Numbered from the stretch's first letter, positions 17,164-27,225 are shown. The stretch: 64,000 bases of DNA from Atopomonas hussainii (GCF_900109735.1 NZ_FOAS01000011.1:99820-163819); one strand, 5' to 3'. Numbers and translations are program-made. Notes: generated by a model not told the origin, from the sequence alone.

Positions 17164-17958
17164 ATGGATAACGCGTTCGTACAGTTTTTGCAGCAAATAT
17201 CGTGGTGGCAGTTAGGGCGCATCGCGCTGGTGTTGCTGGTGACGGCTGCGGTGTATTGGGGCAGTGCTTGGCTGCTGTTGAAAGCAGCTGAAAAACACCC
17301 CAAGCGCCGCTTGTTACTCTTGCGCTGGCGGCCGGGGGTTGGCCTGTTGCTGTGGAGTTCGGCGCTGGTTTACATCGCCATGGTGATTCTGGCCTTGCCG
17401 ACGCAGCTGTTAATGGGCGTTTTGGCCACACTGGGCTTGGCGGTGGGGCTGGGCGCGCAAGACTTACTGCGTAACCTGATTGCCGGTTTGGTGATTGTCT
17501 TCGACCGCCCGTTTGGCGTCGGCGATATGCTCGAAGTGGCAGAGCGCTATGGCGAAGTCACTCATATCGGTCTGCTCAGCACGCGCTTGCAGACCTTCGA
17601 CGACAACGAAATTTACGTGCCCAACCAGCTGTTACTGCAGCAGACCTTAAGCGACAGCAACGCGGGCTCCGTGGTTGAGCAGGTCAAGGTGCCCGTTAAA
17701 GTGCGTGCCAGCAGTGATTTAGCGGCACTGCGGCGCGTGGGCGAGCAAGTGGCGCGGGTGTCGCCGTATTGCTACTTGGCGCGGCCCGTGAGTGTGCAGC
17801 TGGAAGAAAGTAATGACTGGCAAGGCAGCGTGACGCTGAATATCAAGGCCTATGTGCTGGATGTGCGTTTAGAACGCGAACTGGCCAGCGATATCTTGGC
17901 GCGCTTTAAAGCGCATGTGCCGGAGGCCTTGCTCGAGGCGGCGCCCAGTCAACATTAA
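17164..17958 (+). CDS. MscS-family mechanosensitive ion channel
   Basis: A compact 264-aa inner-membrane channel of the MscS family. Two N-terminal helices (about residues 17-40 and 58-80) precede the pore helix and its signature, LGLAVGLGAQDLLRNLIAGL followed by VIVFDRPFGVGD. The beta domain (ERYGEVTHIGLLSTRLQTFD, NEIYVPNQ) and a short C-terminal alpha/beta region follow. Such channels release solutes on hypo-osmotic shock. A GAGGAGG ribosome site precedes the ATG. It is coupled to the upstream ATPase gene, which is an unusual partner. Confidence 0.88.
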   Translation: MDNAFVQFLQQISWWQLGRIALVLLVTAAVYWGSAWLLLKAAEKHPKRRLLLLRWRPGVGLLLWSSALVYIAMVILALPTQLLMGVLATLGLAVGLGAQDLLRNLIAGLVIVFDRPFGVGDMLEVAERYGEVTHIGLLSTRLQTFDDNEIYVPNQLLLQQTLSDSNAGSVVEQVKVPVKVRASSDLAALRRVGEQVARVSPYCYLARPVSVQLEESNDWQGSVTLNIKAYVLDVRLERELASDILARFKAHVPEALLEAAPSQH

Positions 17959-18017
17959 GCTGGCCTCGCTAACCGCAACTGGTTAGACTGCGCAAAACAT
18001 CTGTATGGATAACCAGT

Positions 18018-18557
18018 TTGGCGCTTATTCTCGGTATCGACCCCGGCTCACGCTTAACCGGCTTTGGCATTGTGCGCAGCTTGGCGCGCGGCCAGTGCGA
18101 ATACATTGCCTCGGGCTGCGTGCGAGCCGGCGACGGCCCGTTTGCCGAGCGCTTAGCGTTGATTTATCGCAGCCTTCGTGAAGTGATTAGCCAATATCAG
18201 CCCGAGTACGCGGCTATCGAGCAGGTGTTTCTGGCCCGCAACGCCGATTCAGCCCTTAAGCTTGGCCAAGCCCGCGGCGCGGCGGTTGTTGCGTTGGTGG
18301 AGTCCGGCTTGCCGGTGGAGGAGTACACAGCCACGCAGGTCAAACAAGCCTTAGTCGGCAAAGGCAGCGCCGATAAAGAGCAAGTACGGCAGATGGTCAT
18401 GCACTTGCTCAAACTCACGCAAGCGCCGCAGATGGATGCCTCCGACGCATTGGCTATCGCCATTTGCCACGCCCATCATCAGCAGTCGCTGGTGCCTCAC
18501 CAATTAACCGCCACGCGCCGCCGCAGTGGCCGTTTGCGCTTTAAGGAAATGCCATGA
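18018..18557 (+). CDS. ruvC: Holliday junction resolvase RuvC
   Basis: Endonuclease that resolves Holliday junctions within the RuvABC complex. The 179-aa protein shows the catalytic acidic residues: first Asp in [14 protein letters not shown], Glu in [11 protein letters not shown], and the two aspartates of [16 protein letters not shown]. The start is a TTG codon (18018) with a weak ribosome site; it gives the [12 protein letters not shown]-terminus expected of the family, and no better start lies upstream. The stop overlaps the ruvA ATG by 4 bp. No yebC/pmpR homologue precedes it, though that gene lies there in many relatives. Confidence 0.95.
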   Translation: MALILGIDPGSRLTGFGIVRSLARGQCEYIASGCVRAGDGPFAERLALIYRSLREVISQYQPEYAAIEQVFLARNADSALKLGQARGAAVVALVESGLPVEEYTATQVKQALVGKGSADKEQVRQMVMHLLKLTQAPQMDASDALAIAICHAHHQQSLVPHQLTATRRRSGRLRFKEMP

Positions 18558-19159
18558 TTGGTCGCTTAAGCGGCACTCTGTTGGAAAAACAACCGCCGCA
18601 CTTGCTGATTGATGTTGCCGGCGTGGGTTATGAAGTCGATGTGCCGATGAGTACTTTGTATCGCCTGCCGGCGCTGAATAATCCGCTCACGCTGCACATC
18701 CACATGGTGGTGCGTGAGGATGCGCAGCTTCTATATGGCTTTTATGAAAAGCGCGAGCGCGAACTGTTCCGCGAGCTGATCCGCTTAAACGGCGTCGGGC
18801 CCAAGCTAGCGCTGACGTTAATGTCCGGGCTGGATGTCGACGATCTGGTGCGCTGCGTACAAGCGCAGGACACCTCCGCACTGGTGAAAATCCCCGGCGT
18901 GGGCAAGAAAACCGCCGAGCGTTTGTTGGTCGAACTCAAAGACCGCTTTAAAGCCTGGGAAGCACTGCCGCAAATGGCCCCGCTGGTGCTGCCCAGTCAG
19001 CCAGAACCTTTGCCGGCCAGTGCTGAGAGTGATGCCGTGGCTGCGCTGGTGGCGCTCGGCTTTAAGCCGCAAGAGGCGAGCAAAGCGGTGGGGCGGATTA
19101 ACGGCGAAGGCCTCAGCAGCGAAGAGCTGATCCGCCAAGCCTTAAAAGGCATGGTGTGA
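18554..19159 (+). CDS. ruvA: Holliday junction branch migration subunit RuvA
   Basis: Tetrameric junction-binding subunit that targets RuvB. The 201-aa protein has the three expected domains: an N-terminal OB fold ([20 protein letters not shown]), two helix-hairpin-helix motifs ([18 protein letters not shown] and [20 protein letters not shown], about residues 72-125), and a C-terminal RuvB-binding domain ([19 protein letters not shown]). Its start overlaps the ruvC stop and is preceded by AAGGAA. Confidence 0.96.
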   Translation: MIGRLSGTLLEKQPPHLLIDVAGVGYEVDVPMSTLYRLPALNNPLTLHIHMVVREDAQLLYGFYEKRERELFRELIRLNGVGPKLALTLMSGLDVDDLVRCVQAQDTSALVKIPGVGKKTAERLLVELKDRFKAWEALPQMAPLVLPSQPEPLPASAESDAVAALVALGFKPQEASKAVGRINGEGLSSEELIRQALKGMV

Positions 19160-19223
19160 GTGCGTGGCTCGTTCTGCGTGGCGCACACAGGTACACTGCG
19201 GCCACGACGTTTGAGAGTGCCCC

Positions 19224-20279
19224 ATGATTGAACAGGACCGCCTGATTACCGCCGCTGCCAGCCCGCGTGAGCGTGAAGAGCAGCAAGACCGCGCCATCCG
19301 CCCGTTAAAACTGACCGACTACACCGGTCAAGCCACGGTGCGTGAGCAAATGGCGCTGTTTATTCAGGCCGCCCGCCAGCGTAATGAAGCGCTCGACCAC
19401 ACGCTGATCTTTGGCCCGCCAGGCCTTGGTAAAACCACGTTGGCGAACATCATCGCCAACGAAATGGGCGTGTCGATCAAAAGCACCTCAGGCCCAGTGC
19501 TGGAGCGCCCGGGTGATTTGGCGGCCTTGCTGACCAACCTTGAAGCCGGCGATGTGCTGTTTGTCGATGAAATCCACCGCCTTTCCCCGGTGGTGGAAGA
19601 GGTGTTGTATCCGGCGATGGAAGACTACCAGTTGGATATCATGATCGGCGAAGGCCCCGCCGCACGCTCTATCAAGCTGGATTTGCCGCCGTTTACCTTG
19701 GTCGGTGCTACCACGCGTGCCGGCTCGCTGACCTCGCCGCTGCGTGATCGCTTCGGCATTGTGCAGCGCTTGGAGTTTTATCAGGTGGCTGACTTAGCGA
19801 CGATTGTTAGCCGCTCGGCGCAGATTCTGGGTTTGAGTATCGATAACCAAGGCGCGTTAGAAATTGCCCGTCGCGCCCGTGGCACCCCGCGGATTGCCAA
19901 TCGCTTACTGCGCCGTGTGCGCGATTTTGCCGAGGTGCGCGGGCAGGGTGTGATCAGCGCACAGATCGCGGATCAGGCGCTGAATCTTTTAGATGTGGAT
20001 GCCTGTGGCTTCGACCACCAAGACCGACGTCTACTGCTGGCGATGATGGAAAAGTTCGATGGCGGCCCAGTGGGGGTAGAAAGCTTGGCCGCAGCCATTG
20101 GCGAAGAGCGCCACACCATCGAGGATGTGCTCGAGCCTTATCTGATTCAACAGGGTTTTATGATGCGCACGCCGCGCGGCCGGGTGGTCACACGGCATGC
20201 CTATTTGCACTTTGGTTTGAACTTGCCCAAGCGCCTAAACGAGCCTGTGAGCAACGATTTATTCGCAGGCGACGAATAA
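19224..20279 (+). CDS. ruvB: Holliday junction branch migration helicase RuvB
   Basis: Hexameric AAA+ motor that drives branch migration with RuvA. The 351-aa protein has Walker [16 protein letters not shown] (about residues 65-79), Walker [11 protein letters not shown], sensor 1 [11 protein letters not shown], the arginine finger region [14 protein letters not shown], and the C-terminal winged helix ([20 protein letters not shown]). It is 64 bp downstream of ruvA, in the same transcription unit. Confidence 0.97.
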   Translation: MIEQDRLITAAASPREREEQQDRAIRPLKLTDYTGQATVREQMALFIQAARQRNEALDHTLIFGPPGLGKTTLANIIANEMGVSIKSTSGPVLERPGDLAALLTNLEAGDVLFVDEIHRLSPVVEEVLYPAMEDYQLDIMIGEGPAARSIKLDLPPFTLVGATTRAGSLTSPLRDRFGIVQRLEFYQVADLATIVSRSAQILGLSIDNQGALEIARRARGTPRIANRLLRRVRDFAEVRGQGVISAQIADQALNLLDVDACGFDHQDRRLLLAMMEKFDGGPVGVESLAAAIGEERHTIEDVLEPYLIQQGFMMRTPRGRVVTRHAYLHFGLNLPKRLNEPVSNDLFAGDE

Positions 20280-20330
20280 CTGTAAAAAGTCATGTCTGGC
20301 CGATTGGCAAGACCTAAGCGAGGCACTAAT

Positions 20331-20765
20331 ATGCGCGCGCCCAATGGCGTCCTGCCATTTGCCCACACGGTGCGGGTCTACTACGAAGACACCGATGCGG
20401 GCGGGATTGTTTATTACGTCAATTATTTAAAGTTTATGGAGCGGGCTCGCACCGAGGCGCTGCGTCAGCTGGGGTATGCCCAGTCGCAGTTAGCAGAGGC
20501 GAACCTGCTGTTCGTTGTGCATAGCGCAGAGGCGCGTTATCTCAAGCCGGCCAAGCTAGATGACACGCTTTTGGTGCGCAGCGCGGTGGTGGAACTTGCC
20601 CGCGCGAGCCTGGTCTTTGAACAGGTTATCGAACACCAAGACAGCAAAACGCCGCTGTGTCAGGGGCGTTTTAAAGTGGCCTGTGTACGGGCCGACAATT
20701 TAAAACCGCAGGCTTTGCCTGCCACGCTGCGCGAGGCCTTTTCCCGCCAGCTATTGAGTGAATGA
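20331..20765 (+). CDS. ybgC: Tol-Pal associated acyl-CoA thioesterase YbgC
   Basis: Hotdog-fold thioesterase found first in tol-pal operons; acts on acyl-CoA or acyl-ACP near the inner membrane and is linked to phospholipid metabolism. The 4-hydroxybenzoyl-CoA thioesterase signature [19 protein letters not shown] holds the catalytic Asp near residue 18. ATG 20331 has a GAGG ribosome site and gives the normal length of 144 aa; an upstream ATG at 20292 has none. It is followed after 15 bp by tolQ. Confidence 0.93.
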   Translation: MRAPNGVLPFAHTVRVYYEDTDAGGIVYYVNYLKFMERARTEALRQLGYAQSQLAEANLLFVVHSAEARYLKPAKLDDTLLVRSAVVELARASLVFEQVIEHQDSKTPLCQGRFKVACVRADNLKPQALPATLREAFSRQLLSE

Positions 20766-20780
20766 CAGGAGAGTCCTTAG

Positions 20781-21476
20781 GTGGAAGCTAACGCCGCAGA
20801 TCATATGTCCATGTGGAGCTTGATCAGCAACGCCAGTTTGCTGGTGCAGCTGGTCATGCTCAGCCTAGTCGCCGCCTCGGTGATCTCTTGGGTGATGATT
20901 TTCCAGCGCAGCACCGCGATGCGTGCGGCGAAAAAAGCCCTTGAGAATTTCGAAGATCGCTTCTGGTCAGGCATCGACCTGTCCAAGCTGTATCGCCAAG
21001 CTGGCAGCAGCCCAGACCCCGACAGCGGTGTGGAGCAAATCTTCCGCGCCGGCTTTAAAGAATTCTCGCGCATGCGTCAGCAGCCGGGTGTTGACCCTGA
21101 TGCTGTGATGGACGCCGTGCAGCGCGCCATGCGTGTAGCTATCTCGCGCGAAGAAGAAAAGCTCGAACAAGCGCTGCCGTTTTTGGCCACCGTGGGCTCG
21201 ACCAGCCCGTATGTGGGGCTGTTCGGCACCGTGTGGGGCATCATGAACTCCTTCCGTGGTCTGGCCCAAGTGCAACAGGCCACACTGGCCACGGTGGCGC
21301 CGGGTATTGCCGAAGCGCTGATCGCCACTGCGATTGGCCTGTTTGCCGCGATCCCGGCGGTGATTGCCTATAACCGCTTCTCTGCCCGTGCAGAAAACCT
21401 GATCGGCCGTTATTACACCTTCGCCGATGAGTTCAGCAGCATTCTGCACCGCAAAGTACACACCAAGGACGACTGA
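20781..21476 (+). CDS. tolQ: Tol-Pal system protein TolQ
   Basis: Inner-membrane channel subunit that, with TolR, uses the proton motive force to energise TolA during cell division and to keep the outer membrane attached. The 231-aa protein has three membrane segments: one N-terminal (about residues 15-37) and two in the MotA/ExbB domain (VGSTSPYVGLFGTVWGIMNS and IAEALIATAIGLFAAIPAVI). The start is GTG 20781 with an AGGAGA ribosome site; the N-terminus lines up with that remembered for P. aeruginosa TolQ. Confidence 0.97.
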   Translation: MEANAADHMSMWSLISNASLLVQLVMLSLVAASVISWVMIFQRSTAMRAAKKALENFEDRFWSGIDLSKLYRQAGSSPDPDSGVEQIFRAGFKEFSRMRQQPGVDPDAVMDAVQRAMRVAISREEEKLEQALPFLATVGSTSPYVGLFGTVWGIMNSFRGLAQVQQATLATVAPGIAEALIATAIGLFAAIPAVIAYNRFSARAENLIGRYYTFADEFSSILHRKVHTKDD

Positions 21477-21486
21477 GGACAGACTG

Positions 21487-21951
21487 ATGGGTCCGATGCG
21501 AGTGCGCAGCAAGCGCAAGCCAGTCGCCGAAATGAACGTAGTGCCGTACATCGACGTGATGTTGGTGCTGTTGGTGATTTTCATGGTGACCGCCCCGATG
21601 CTTAACCAAGGCGTTAAGGTGGATCTGCCGAAGGTTTCCAGCGAAGTGTTGCCGCAAGACAACAACGCCAAAGTGCTGACTATCTCTATCAAGGCTGACA
21701 AAACCTACTACTGGAACACCGGCGATGCGGTACAAACCGAGCAGGAAAAAAGCAGCGAAACGGCCGTTAGCCTAGAAGAGCTAGTGCAAGCCGCTGGTGC
21801 CATCCTGCGCCAGAACGCTACAGGCGGGCAGGCTATTCAGGTATTTGTGCGCGCCGACAAAGCGGTGGATTACGGCAGCGTGATGGCGGTGATGGGCGGT
21901 TTGCAGGAAGCCGGTATTACTAATGTTGGCTTGATTACCGAAGCACCCTGA
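21487..21951 (+). CDS. tolR: Tol-Pal system protein TolR
   Basis: Single-pass inner-membrane partner of TolQ, ExbD family. The 154-aa protein has a basic N-terminus, the KPVAEMNVVPYIDVMLVLLV transmembrane segment with the conserved proton-carrying Asp, and a periplasmic domain. ATG 21487 follows a GAGGA site; the frame also opens upstream inside tolQ but without a ribosome site. The stop overlaps the tolA ATG by one base. Confidence 0.95.
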   Translation: MGPMRVRSKRKPVAEMNVVPYIDVMLVLLVIFMVTAPMLNQGVKVDLPKVSSEVLPQDNNAKVLTISIKADKTYYWNTGDAVQTEQEKSSETAVSLEELVQAAGAILRQNATGGQAIQVFVRADKAVDYGSVMAVMGGLQEAGITNVGLITEAP

Positions 21952-22901
21952 TGGAAGAGCGCGCGCGTCCCTCATCGCAGAGCTATTTCTGGCCGATTAC
22001 TTGGGCAGTCACCATTCACGTGGTGTTGTTTGCTTTGCTGTTTGTGAGCTTTCAGTTCACCCCGGATTTGCCGCCGGCTAAGCCGATCGTGACGGCGACT
22101 TTAGTGTCGTTAAAGTCCAAGAGCCCAGCGCAGGTGCAAACCAATCAGAAAATTGCTGGCGAAGCGAAGAAAACTGCTGCCCAGCAATACGAAGCTGAGC
22201 AGCTAGAGCAGAAAAAAGCCGAAGCGCAAAAACAAGCCGAGGCGAAGAAGGCCGCTGAAGTAAAGAAAGCCGAAGACGCTAAGAAACAAGCCGAAGCGAA
22301 GAAGCAAGAAGACGCGAAAAAAGCTGCCGAAGCGAAAAAGCAGGCCGAGATAGCTAAAAAGAAAGCCGCCGACGAAGCCGCAAAAAAGAAAGCGGCCGAA
22401 GACGCGAAGAAAAAAGCCGCTGAAGAAGCGCGCAAAAAGGCCGAAGCCGAGAAGGCGCGTAAGAAAGCTGCCGAAGACGCCAAGCGAGCCGCCGATGCCG
22501 CTAAGCGCAAGGCGCAAGCCGATGCTAAAGCCAAAGCGCTGGCTGAGCTGATGAGCGACGAGCCGCAGCACCAGATGGCCATGGGCGAAGAGTTGGGCGA
22601 CCAAGTCACCGCCAGCTTCGATGACTTGATCGTGCGTTTGGTCAGTGAGCAGTGGTCGCGCCCGCCGTCGGCACGTAACGGCATGAGTGTGGAAGTGCTG
22701 ATTGAAATGCTGCCGTCGGGGCAAATCATTAACGTCAGCGTCACGCGCAGCAGTAACGATGCCGCGTTTGACCAGTCTGCTATCGCCGCTGTGCGCAACG
22801 TGGCACGCATCCCAGAGATGCAGCAGCTGGATCGTGCTAGTTTTGACCGCTATTACCGTCAGCGGCGAATGATTTTTAAACCGGAGGATTTGTCTCTGTG
22901 A
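21951..22901 (+). CDS. tolA: Tol-Pal system protein TolA
   Basis: Bridges the inner-membrane TolQR motor to TolB and Pal at the outer membrane. The 316-aa protein has an N-terminal membrane anchor (about residues 15-37), a long Ala/Lys/Glu-rich helical rod (about 65-200, many [15 protein letters not shown] repeats) and a C-terminal TonB-like domain (about 215-316) ending [16 protein letters not shown]. The rod region is repetitive in DNA as well, so length variation between strains is likely. It overlaps tolR by 1 bp and tolB by 4 bp. Confidence 0.95.
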   Translation: MEERARPSSQSYFWPITWAVTIHVVLFALLFVSFQFTPDLPPAKPIVTATLVSLKSKSPAQVQTNQKIAGEAKKTAAQQYEAEQLEQKKAEAQKQAEAKKAAEVKKAEDAKKQAEAKKQEDAKKAAEAKKQAEIAKKKAADEAAKKKAAEDAKKKAAEEARKKAEAEKARKKAAEDAKRAADAAKRKAQADAKAKALAELMSDEPQHQMAMGEELGDQVTASFDDLIVRLVSEQWSRPPSARNGMSVEVLIEMLPSGQIINVSVTRSSNDAAFDQSAIAAVRNVARIPEMQQLDRASFDRYYRQRRMIFKPEDLSL

Positions 22902-24193
22902 ATATCGTAAAGAGCCTGGTTTTATTGGCGTTGGTCTGGGCTGGGATGGCCCAAGCGGCCGACCCATTGGTGGTGTCACATGGCGCCGACCGCGCGATTC
23001 CTATCGCTGTGGTGCCGTTTGGCTGGCAGGGCGGCGCTATGCTGCCCGAAGACATGGCCGAGATCATCGGTAACGACCTGCGTAACTCCGGTTACTTCGA
23101 GCCGATCCCACGGCAGAACATGCTGAGCATGCCCAACAGCGCTGAAGGCGTGTTCTATCGCGACTGGAAGGCCCTCGGCGCGCAGTACGTATTGGTTGGT
23201 AATGTGGTGCCCGACGGCGGCCGCTTGTCGATCACTTACGGCGTGTTTAACGTCTCCACCGAGCAGCAGATTCTCACCGGCAACGTCGGCGGCACGCAGC
23301 AGCAGCTGCGCGACATGGCGCACTACATCAGTGATCAGTCGTTTGAAAAAATGACCGGCGTAAAAGGCGCGTTTTCGACCCGTCTGCTTTACGTCACGGC
23401 AGAAAACCTAGCCACCAATAACACCCGCTACACCTTGCAGCGTGCCGACTACGACGGTGCCCGTGCGGTGACCTTGCTGCAATCGCGTGAGCCGATTTTG
23501 TCGCCGACCTTCGCGCCGGATGGCAAGCGCATTGCCTACGTGTCGTTTGAACAAAAGCGCCCGCGCATTTTTATTCAGCATATCGATACCGGTCGCCGTG
23601 AGCAGATCACCAACTTTGAAGGCCTAAACGGTGCGCCGGCGTTCTCGCCGGATGGCAACCGCTTGGCGTTTGTGTTGTCGCGTGACGGCAACCCAGAAAT
23701 CTATGTGATGAATTTGATGACCCGTCAGTTGAGCCGAGTGACCAATCACTTCGCCATCGATACCGAACCCTTCTGGGGCGCTGATGGGCAAACGCTGTAT
23801 TTCACTTCGGACCGCGCCGGTAAACCACAGATTTACCGCACCAATGTTAATGGTGGCAGCGCTGAAAGGGTGACGTTCGTTGGCAACTACAATGCCAACC
23901 CCAAGCTGTCGGCTGACGGAAAGACCATGGTGATGGTGCATCGTCAGGATGGTTACCACGTGTTCCAAGTGGCGGCGTTTGATCTACAAACCAGCCGCTT
24001 ACGGATCCTGTCGCAAACCAACCTTGATGAGTCGCCAACGGTTGCCGCTAATGGCACCATGCTTATTTACGCGACCCGCCAGCAAGGCCGTGGTGTGCTT
24101 ATGCTCGTTTCTACCAACGGGCGTGTGCGCATTCCGCTGCCAACCGCACAGGGTGATGTGCGTGAACCTTCTTTGTCACCGTTCCTGCGTTAA
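22898..24193 (+). CDS. tolB: Tol-Pal system beta-propeller protein TolB
   Basis: Periplasmic protein that binds Pal and TolA. The 431-aa product has a Sec signal peptide ([18 protein letters not shown], cleavage after AQA), an N-terminal domain (about 25-160), and a six-bladed beta-propeller with repeated [25 protein letters not shown] and [14 protein letters not shown] motifs. The start is GTG 22898, overlapping the tolA stop by 4 bp. Confidence 0.97.
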   Translation: MNIVKSLVLLALVWAGMAQAADPLVVSHGADRAIPIAVVPFGWQGGAMLPEDMAEIIGNDLRNSGYFEPIPRQNMLSMPNSAEGVFYRDWKALGAQYVLVGNVVPDGGRLSITYGVFNVSTEQQILTGNVGGTQQQLRDMAHYISDQSFEKMTGVKGAFSTRLLYVTAENLATNNTRYTLQRADYDGARAVTLLQSREPILSPTFAPDGKRIAYVSFEQKRPRIFIQHIDTGRREQITNFEGLNGAPAFSPDGNRLAFVLSRDGNPEIYVMNLMTRQLSRVTNHFAIDTEPFWGADGQTLYFTSDRAGKPQIYRTNVNGGSAERVTFVGNYNANPKLSADGKTMVMVHRQDGYHVFQVAAFDLQTSRLRILSQTNLDESPTVAANGTMLIYATRQQGRGVLMLVSTNGRVRIPLPTAQGDVREPSLSPFLR

Positions 24194-24249
24194 GGTCGGG
24201 ACAAACAACCTTTGTTAACTGATGCACTTTTGCAATCTGGGGAAATACC

Positions 24250-24750
24250 ATGGAAATGTTCAAATTCGGTAAGTTGGCTGCTCTGAGCCTGGCTCTGGCT
24301 ATCGCTGCAGGCTGTTCTTCTAAAGGCGGTGACTCTGCCGGTGAAGGCGCTGTTGATCCTAACGCTGGCTACGGCGCTAACAGCGGTGCAGTAGATGGCA
24401 GCCTGAGCGCTCAAGAAGCCGCTCTGCGCGCTATCACTACTTTCTACTTCGAGTACGACAGCTCTGACCTGAAGCCAGAAGCTATGCAGGCTCTGGACGT
24501 GCACGCTAAAGACCTGAAAGCCAACGGCAACCGCGTAGTGCTGGAAGGCCACGCTGACGAGCGCGGCACCCGTGAGTACAACATGGCTCTGGGCGAGCGT
24601 CGTGCCGGTGCGGTACAGCGTTACCTGGTCCTGCAGGGCGTGTCTCCGGCTCAGCTGGAGCTGGTGTCCTACGGTGAAGAGCGTCCGGTGGCTATGGGCA
24701 CCAGCGAAGAAAGCTGGGCGCAGAACCGTCGCGTAGAACTGCGCAAGTAA
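24250..24750 (+). CDS. pal: Peptidoglycan-associated lipoprotein Pal (OprL)
   Basis: Outer-membrane lipoprotein that holds peptidoglycan. The 166-aa protein has a lipoprotein signal with the lipobox AIAAGCSS, a low-complexity linker, and an OmpA-type domain with [15 protein letters not shown] and the diaminopimelate-binding region [20 protein letters not shown] plus NRRVELRK. The 56-bp gap from tolB and codon use that looks more biased than in neighbouring genes suggest strong expression, as expected for Pal. Confidence 0.97.
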   Translation: MEMFKFGKLAALSLALAIAAGCSSKGGDSAGEGAVDPNAGYGANSGAVDGSLSAQEAALRAITTFYFEYDSSDLKPEAMQALDVHAKDLKANGNRVVLEGHADERGTREYNMALGERRAGAVQRYLVLQGVSPAQLELVSYGEERPVAMGTSEESWAQNRRVELRK

Positions 24751-24810
24751 GTTCTGAGCGAGGCGCTAGTCATCTGGCGCCTCACCCCTGTTACGCAAGA
24801 GGATCGAAGA

Positions 24811-25608
24811 ATGTCGTTGACCAGGAACGTACTGTTTACTGCTGCACTGTTGCCGCTGTTGGCGCAGGCCGAAGTCCAGGTGGTGGATAACTCCGCTCAG
24901 CTGGGTGGCTATGCCAACAATGCCTATGGCAACAACACGGCGTATGCGGGCGGCCCAGCGACGGCACCTTCGGCGCAGGGTGGGTTGTTTCTCCAGCTGC
25001 AACAGATGGAGCAAGAACTCACTCGCTTGCGTGGCATGGTTGAAGAGCAGCAGTACAAGATTCAGCAGTTAGAGCGCGACAGCAAAGAGCGCTATGACGA
25101 TTTGAATAGCCGCTTGGGCTCGGGGGCGCCTGTCGCTCCAGTGCAGGCAGGCAGCGGTGCCGTGGATGCTTCGCAAGCACCGACACCACCAGTGGCGCAA
25201 CAACCAGCGCCTGCGGCCAACGCCGCTCCGGCTGACCCGGAAAAAGAAAAGCTGTATTACGAAGCCGCGTTCGATCTGATCAAGAACAAAGACTTCGATA
25301 ATGCCATCAAGGCCTTCAATGCCTTCCTGCGTAAGTATCCGCAGAGTGCCTATGCCGGTAATGCTCAGTATTGGCTGGGTGAAGTGCATTTAGCGCAAGG
25401 CAGCCTGCAAGACGCCGGTAAGGCCTTTGCCTTGGTGAATCAGAATTACGCCAGCCATGCCAAAGTCAGCGATGCGCTGTACAAGTTGGGCGTGGTGGAA
25501 CAGCGCTTGGGCAATGCCGATAGAGCGCGCACTATCTTCCAGCAAGTGGCTGCGCAATACCCGAGCTCTTCAGCAGCGGGTTTGGCCAAGCGCGAACTCG
25601 GCCAGTAA
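24811..25608 (+). CDS. cpoB: Cell division coordinator CpoB (YbgF)
   Basis: Periplasmic protein that coordinates peptidoglycan synthesis (PBP1B) with Tol-driven outer-membrane constriction. The 265-aa protein has a signal peptide (FTAALLPLLAQAEVQ), a trimerising coiled coil (QLQQMEQELTRLRGMVEEQQ, about residues 65-100), a Pro/Ala linker, and C-terminal TPR repeats (FDNAIKAFNAFLRKYPQSAY). It closes the tol-pal operon and is followed by a hairpin terminator. Confidence 0.94.
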   Translation: MSLTRNVLFTAALLPLLAQAEVQVVDNSAQLGGYANNAYGNNTAYAGGPATAPSAQGGLFLQLQQMEQELTRLRGMVEEQQYKIQQLERDSKERYDDLNSRLGSGAPVAPVQAGSGAVDASQAPTPPVAQQPAPAANAAPADPEKEKLYYEAAFDLIKNKDFDNAIKAFNAFLRKYPQSAYAGNAQYWLGEVHLAQGSLQDAGKAFALVNQNYASHAKVSDALYKLGVVEQRLGNADRARTIFQQVAAQYPSSSAAGLAKRELGQ

Positions 25609-25621
25609 CACCCTCTAACTG

Positions 25622-25660
25622 ACTGGCTTGTCAGCAAGGCAAGCCAGTTAAGTGTTTTTT
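25622..25660 (+). terminator. Terminator of the tol-pal operon
   Basis: CTGGCTTG pairs with CAAGCCAG around a 9-nt loop 14 bp after cpoB, followed by a T-rich stretch ending TTTTTT. Confidence 0.75.
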
Positions 25661-25729
25661 CAGTACAATCCCGCGCCTGTTTAACTGCGGAGGCGGACAG
25701 CCTGTTTCGCTGTCACGCCCGTGGATGGT

Positions 25730-26377
25730 ATGAAAGACACCCTGCGTATTACCGAAGTCTTCTATTCGCTGCAGGGCGAAACGCGCACCTTGGGTTTGCC
25801 CACCGTGTTTGTTCGCCTGACCGGTTGCCCCCTGCGTTGCCAATACTGCGACACCGCTTACGCCTTTGCCGGCGGCGAGCTGATGAGCCTTGAGGCGATT
25901 GTCGCCAAGGTCGCCAGCTTCAACCCGCGCTATGTCTGTGTGACTGGCGGCGAGCCGTTGGCGCAGCCCAATGCACTGCCTTTGCTACGCCTGCTGTGTG
26001 ACGCCGGTTATGAGGTATCGCTGGAAACCAGCGGCGCCATCGATGTCACCGGCGTTGATCCGCGAGTGGTGAAAGTGCTGGACTTAAAAACCCCAGGCTC
26101 GGCGGAAGTGGCGCGCAATCGTTACGACAACATCGCACTGCTTAATCCGCACGATCAGGTGAAGTTCGTGATCTGTTCGCGCGAAGACTACGACTGGGCC
26201 GTCAGCAAGCTGATTGAATATCGCCTCGCGGAGCGCGTGCAGGATGTGCTGTTCTCACCAAGCTTTAGCGAGCTGGACAGCCGAGCGCTGGCCGACTGGA
26301 TTGTCAGCGACAATCTGCCAGTACGCTTTCAGCTACAGCTGCACAAAATTCTTTGGCAAGACGAACCGGGGCACTGA
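25730..26377 (+). CDS. queE: 7-carboxy-7-deazaguanine synthase QueE
   Basis: Radical SAM enzyme that converts 6-carboxytetrahydropterin to 7-carboxy-7-deazaguanine on the way to queuosine. The 215-aa protein carries the cluster cysteines in [15 protein letters not shown] near residue 30, [14 protein letters not shown], the SAM-binding [10 protein letters not shown], and a C-terminus ending [15 protein letters not shown] 25730 is chosen over GTG 25721 because it gives the [10 protein letters not shown]-terminus normal for Pseudomonas. queC follows at once. Confidence 0.95.
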   Translation: MKDTLRITEVFYSLQGETRTLGLPTVFVRLTGCPLRCQYCDTAYAFAGGELMSLEAIVAKVASFNPRYVCVTGGEPLAQPNALPLLRLLCDAGYEVSLETSGAIDVTGVDPRVVKVLDLKTPGSAEVARNRYDNIALLNPHDQVKFVICSREDYDWAVSKLIEYRLAERVQDVLFSPSFSELDSRALADWIVSDNLPVRFQLQLHKILWQDEPGH

Positions 26378-26378
26378 G

Positions 26379-27056
26379 ATGAGTCACGAAAAACGCGCCG
26401 TCATTTTGCTCTCTGGCGGTTTAGATTCGGCCACTATCTTGGCCATGGCCAACGCCGAGGGCTTTGCCTGTTACACCATGGCGTTTGATTACGGTCAGCG
26501 CCATCGCGCTGAATTGGTCGCGGCTGAGCGTGTCTCGCAAGCGCTCGGCGCGCGCGAGCACAAAGTGGTGGGGCTTAACTTAAACGGCATTGGCGGCTCA
26601 GCGCTCACCGATAGCAGCCTTGCGGTGCCGGAAGGCCCGACTGAAGGTATTCCGATCACCTATGTGCCGGCGCGCAACACCACTTTTTTAGCCTTGGCCT
26701 TGGGTTGGGCTGAGGTGTTAGAAGCCAGCGATATTTTTATCGGCGTGAATGCGGTGGATTACTCCGGCTACCCCGATTGTCGACCAGAGTTTATTGAGGC
26801 CTTCGAACGCACCGCCAACTTGGCGACGCGTGCCGGTGTGGAAGGCGCGGGCTTTAAGATTCGTGCGCCGCTGCAAAACCTATCGAAGGCGGAGATTATT
26901 CAGGCGGGTGTGCAGCTGGGGGTCGATTACGCTTTGACCATCTCTTGCTACCAAGCCAACAGCCAAGGCTTGGCGTGCGGCAAGTGCGATAGCTGTCGTT
27001 TGCGCGCGCAGGGTTTTGCCGCTGCCGGTGTCGCTGATCCGACGCCATACGCGTAA
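26379..27056 (+). CDS. queC: 7-cyano-7-deazaguanine synthase QueC
   Basis: ATP-dependent ligase that turns 7-carboxy-7-deazaguanine into preQ0. The 225-aa protein has the PP-loop [16 protein letters not shown] at the N-terminus, the [19 protein letters not shown] motif, [17 protein letters not shown], and the C-terminal zinc site C..CGKCDSC ([20 protein letters not shown]). ATG 26379 begins 2 bp after the queE stop; the longer frame starting inside queE has no ribosome site. queE-queC form one unit. Confidence 0.96.
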   Translation: MSHEKRAVILLSGGLDSATILAMANAEGFACYTMAFDYGQRHRAELVAAERVSQALGAREHKVVGLNLNGIGGSALTDSSLAVPEGPTEGIPITYVPARNTTFLALALGWAEVLEASDIFIGVNAVDYSGYPDCRPEFIEAFERTANLATRAGVEGAGFKIRAPLQNLSKAEIIQAGVQLGVDYALTISCYQANSQGLACGKCDSCRLRAQGFAAAGVADPTPYA

Positions 27057-27074
27057 AAAAGTTTTCCGAAGGTG

Positions 27075-27102
27075 TTGATTAATCTAAAAAAATCAGTAAG
27101 AT
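27075..27102 (+). promoter_or_regulatory. Promoter of tRNA-Lys
   Basis: TTGATT (27075-27080), 16 bp, then TAAGAT (27097-27102), followed by a GC-rich discriminator (AGCGCGCC) typical of stable-RNA promoters under stringent control. The transcript would start a few bases before the tRNA. Confidence 0.7.
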
Positions 27103-27113
27103 AGCGCGCCATT

Positions 27114-27189
27114 GGGTCGTTAGCTCAGTCGGTAGAGCAGTTGGCTTTTAACCAATTGGTCGTAGGTTCGAATCCTACACGACCCACCA
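27114..27189 (+). tRNA. tRNA-Lys (TTT)
   Basis: A 76-nt cloverleaf beginning GGGTCGTTAGCTCAG and ending GACCCACCA. The acceptor stem GGGTCGT/ACGACCC pairs fully, the anticodon loop is CTTTTAA (anticodon TTT), the T arm is GTTCGAATC, and CCA is encoded. It follows queC, as I recall for P. aeruginosa. Confidence 0.97.
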
Positions 27190-27196
27190 TTATTTC

Positions 27197-27225
27197 AAGG
27201 GCCAGCCATCGTGCTGGCCCTTTTC
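27197..27225 (+). terminator. Terminator of tRNA-Lys
   Basis: AAGGGCCAGC pairs with GCTGGCCCTT around a 6-nt loop, followed by a short T run, 7 bp after the CCA end. Confidence 0.9.

Noticed and set aside
22200..22540. Repeated GCCGAAG-like units, considered as a repeat array
   Set aside because: They encode the TolA helical rod and are explained by the protein.
22145..22810. 221-aa minus-strand frame opposite tolA, rich in Ala, Ser and Phe
   Set aside because: It is the mirror of the Lys/Ala/Glu repeats of TolA; no ribosome site or family resemblance.
25660..25729. Possible preQ1 riboswitch before queE
   Set aside because: The leader has a small hairpin but not the preQ1-I or preQ1-II sequence core, so no support.
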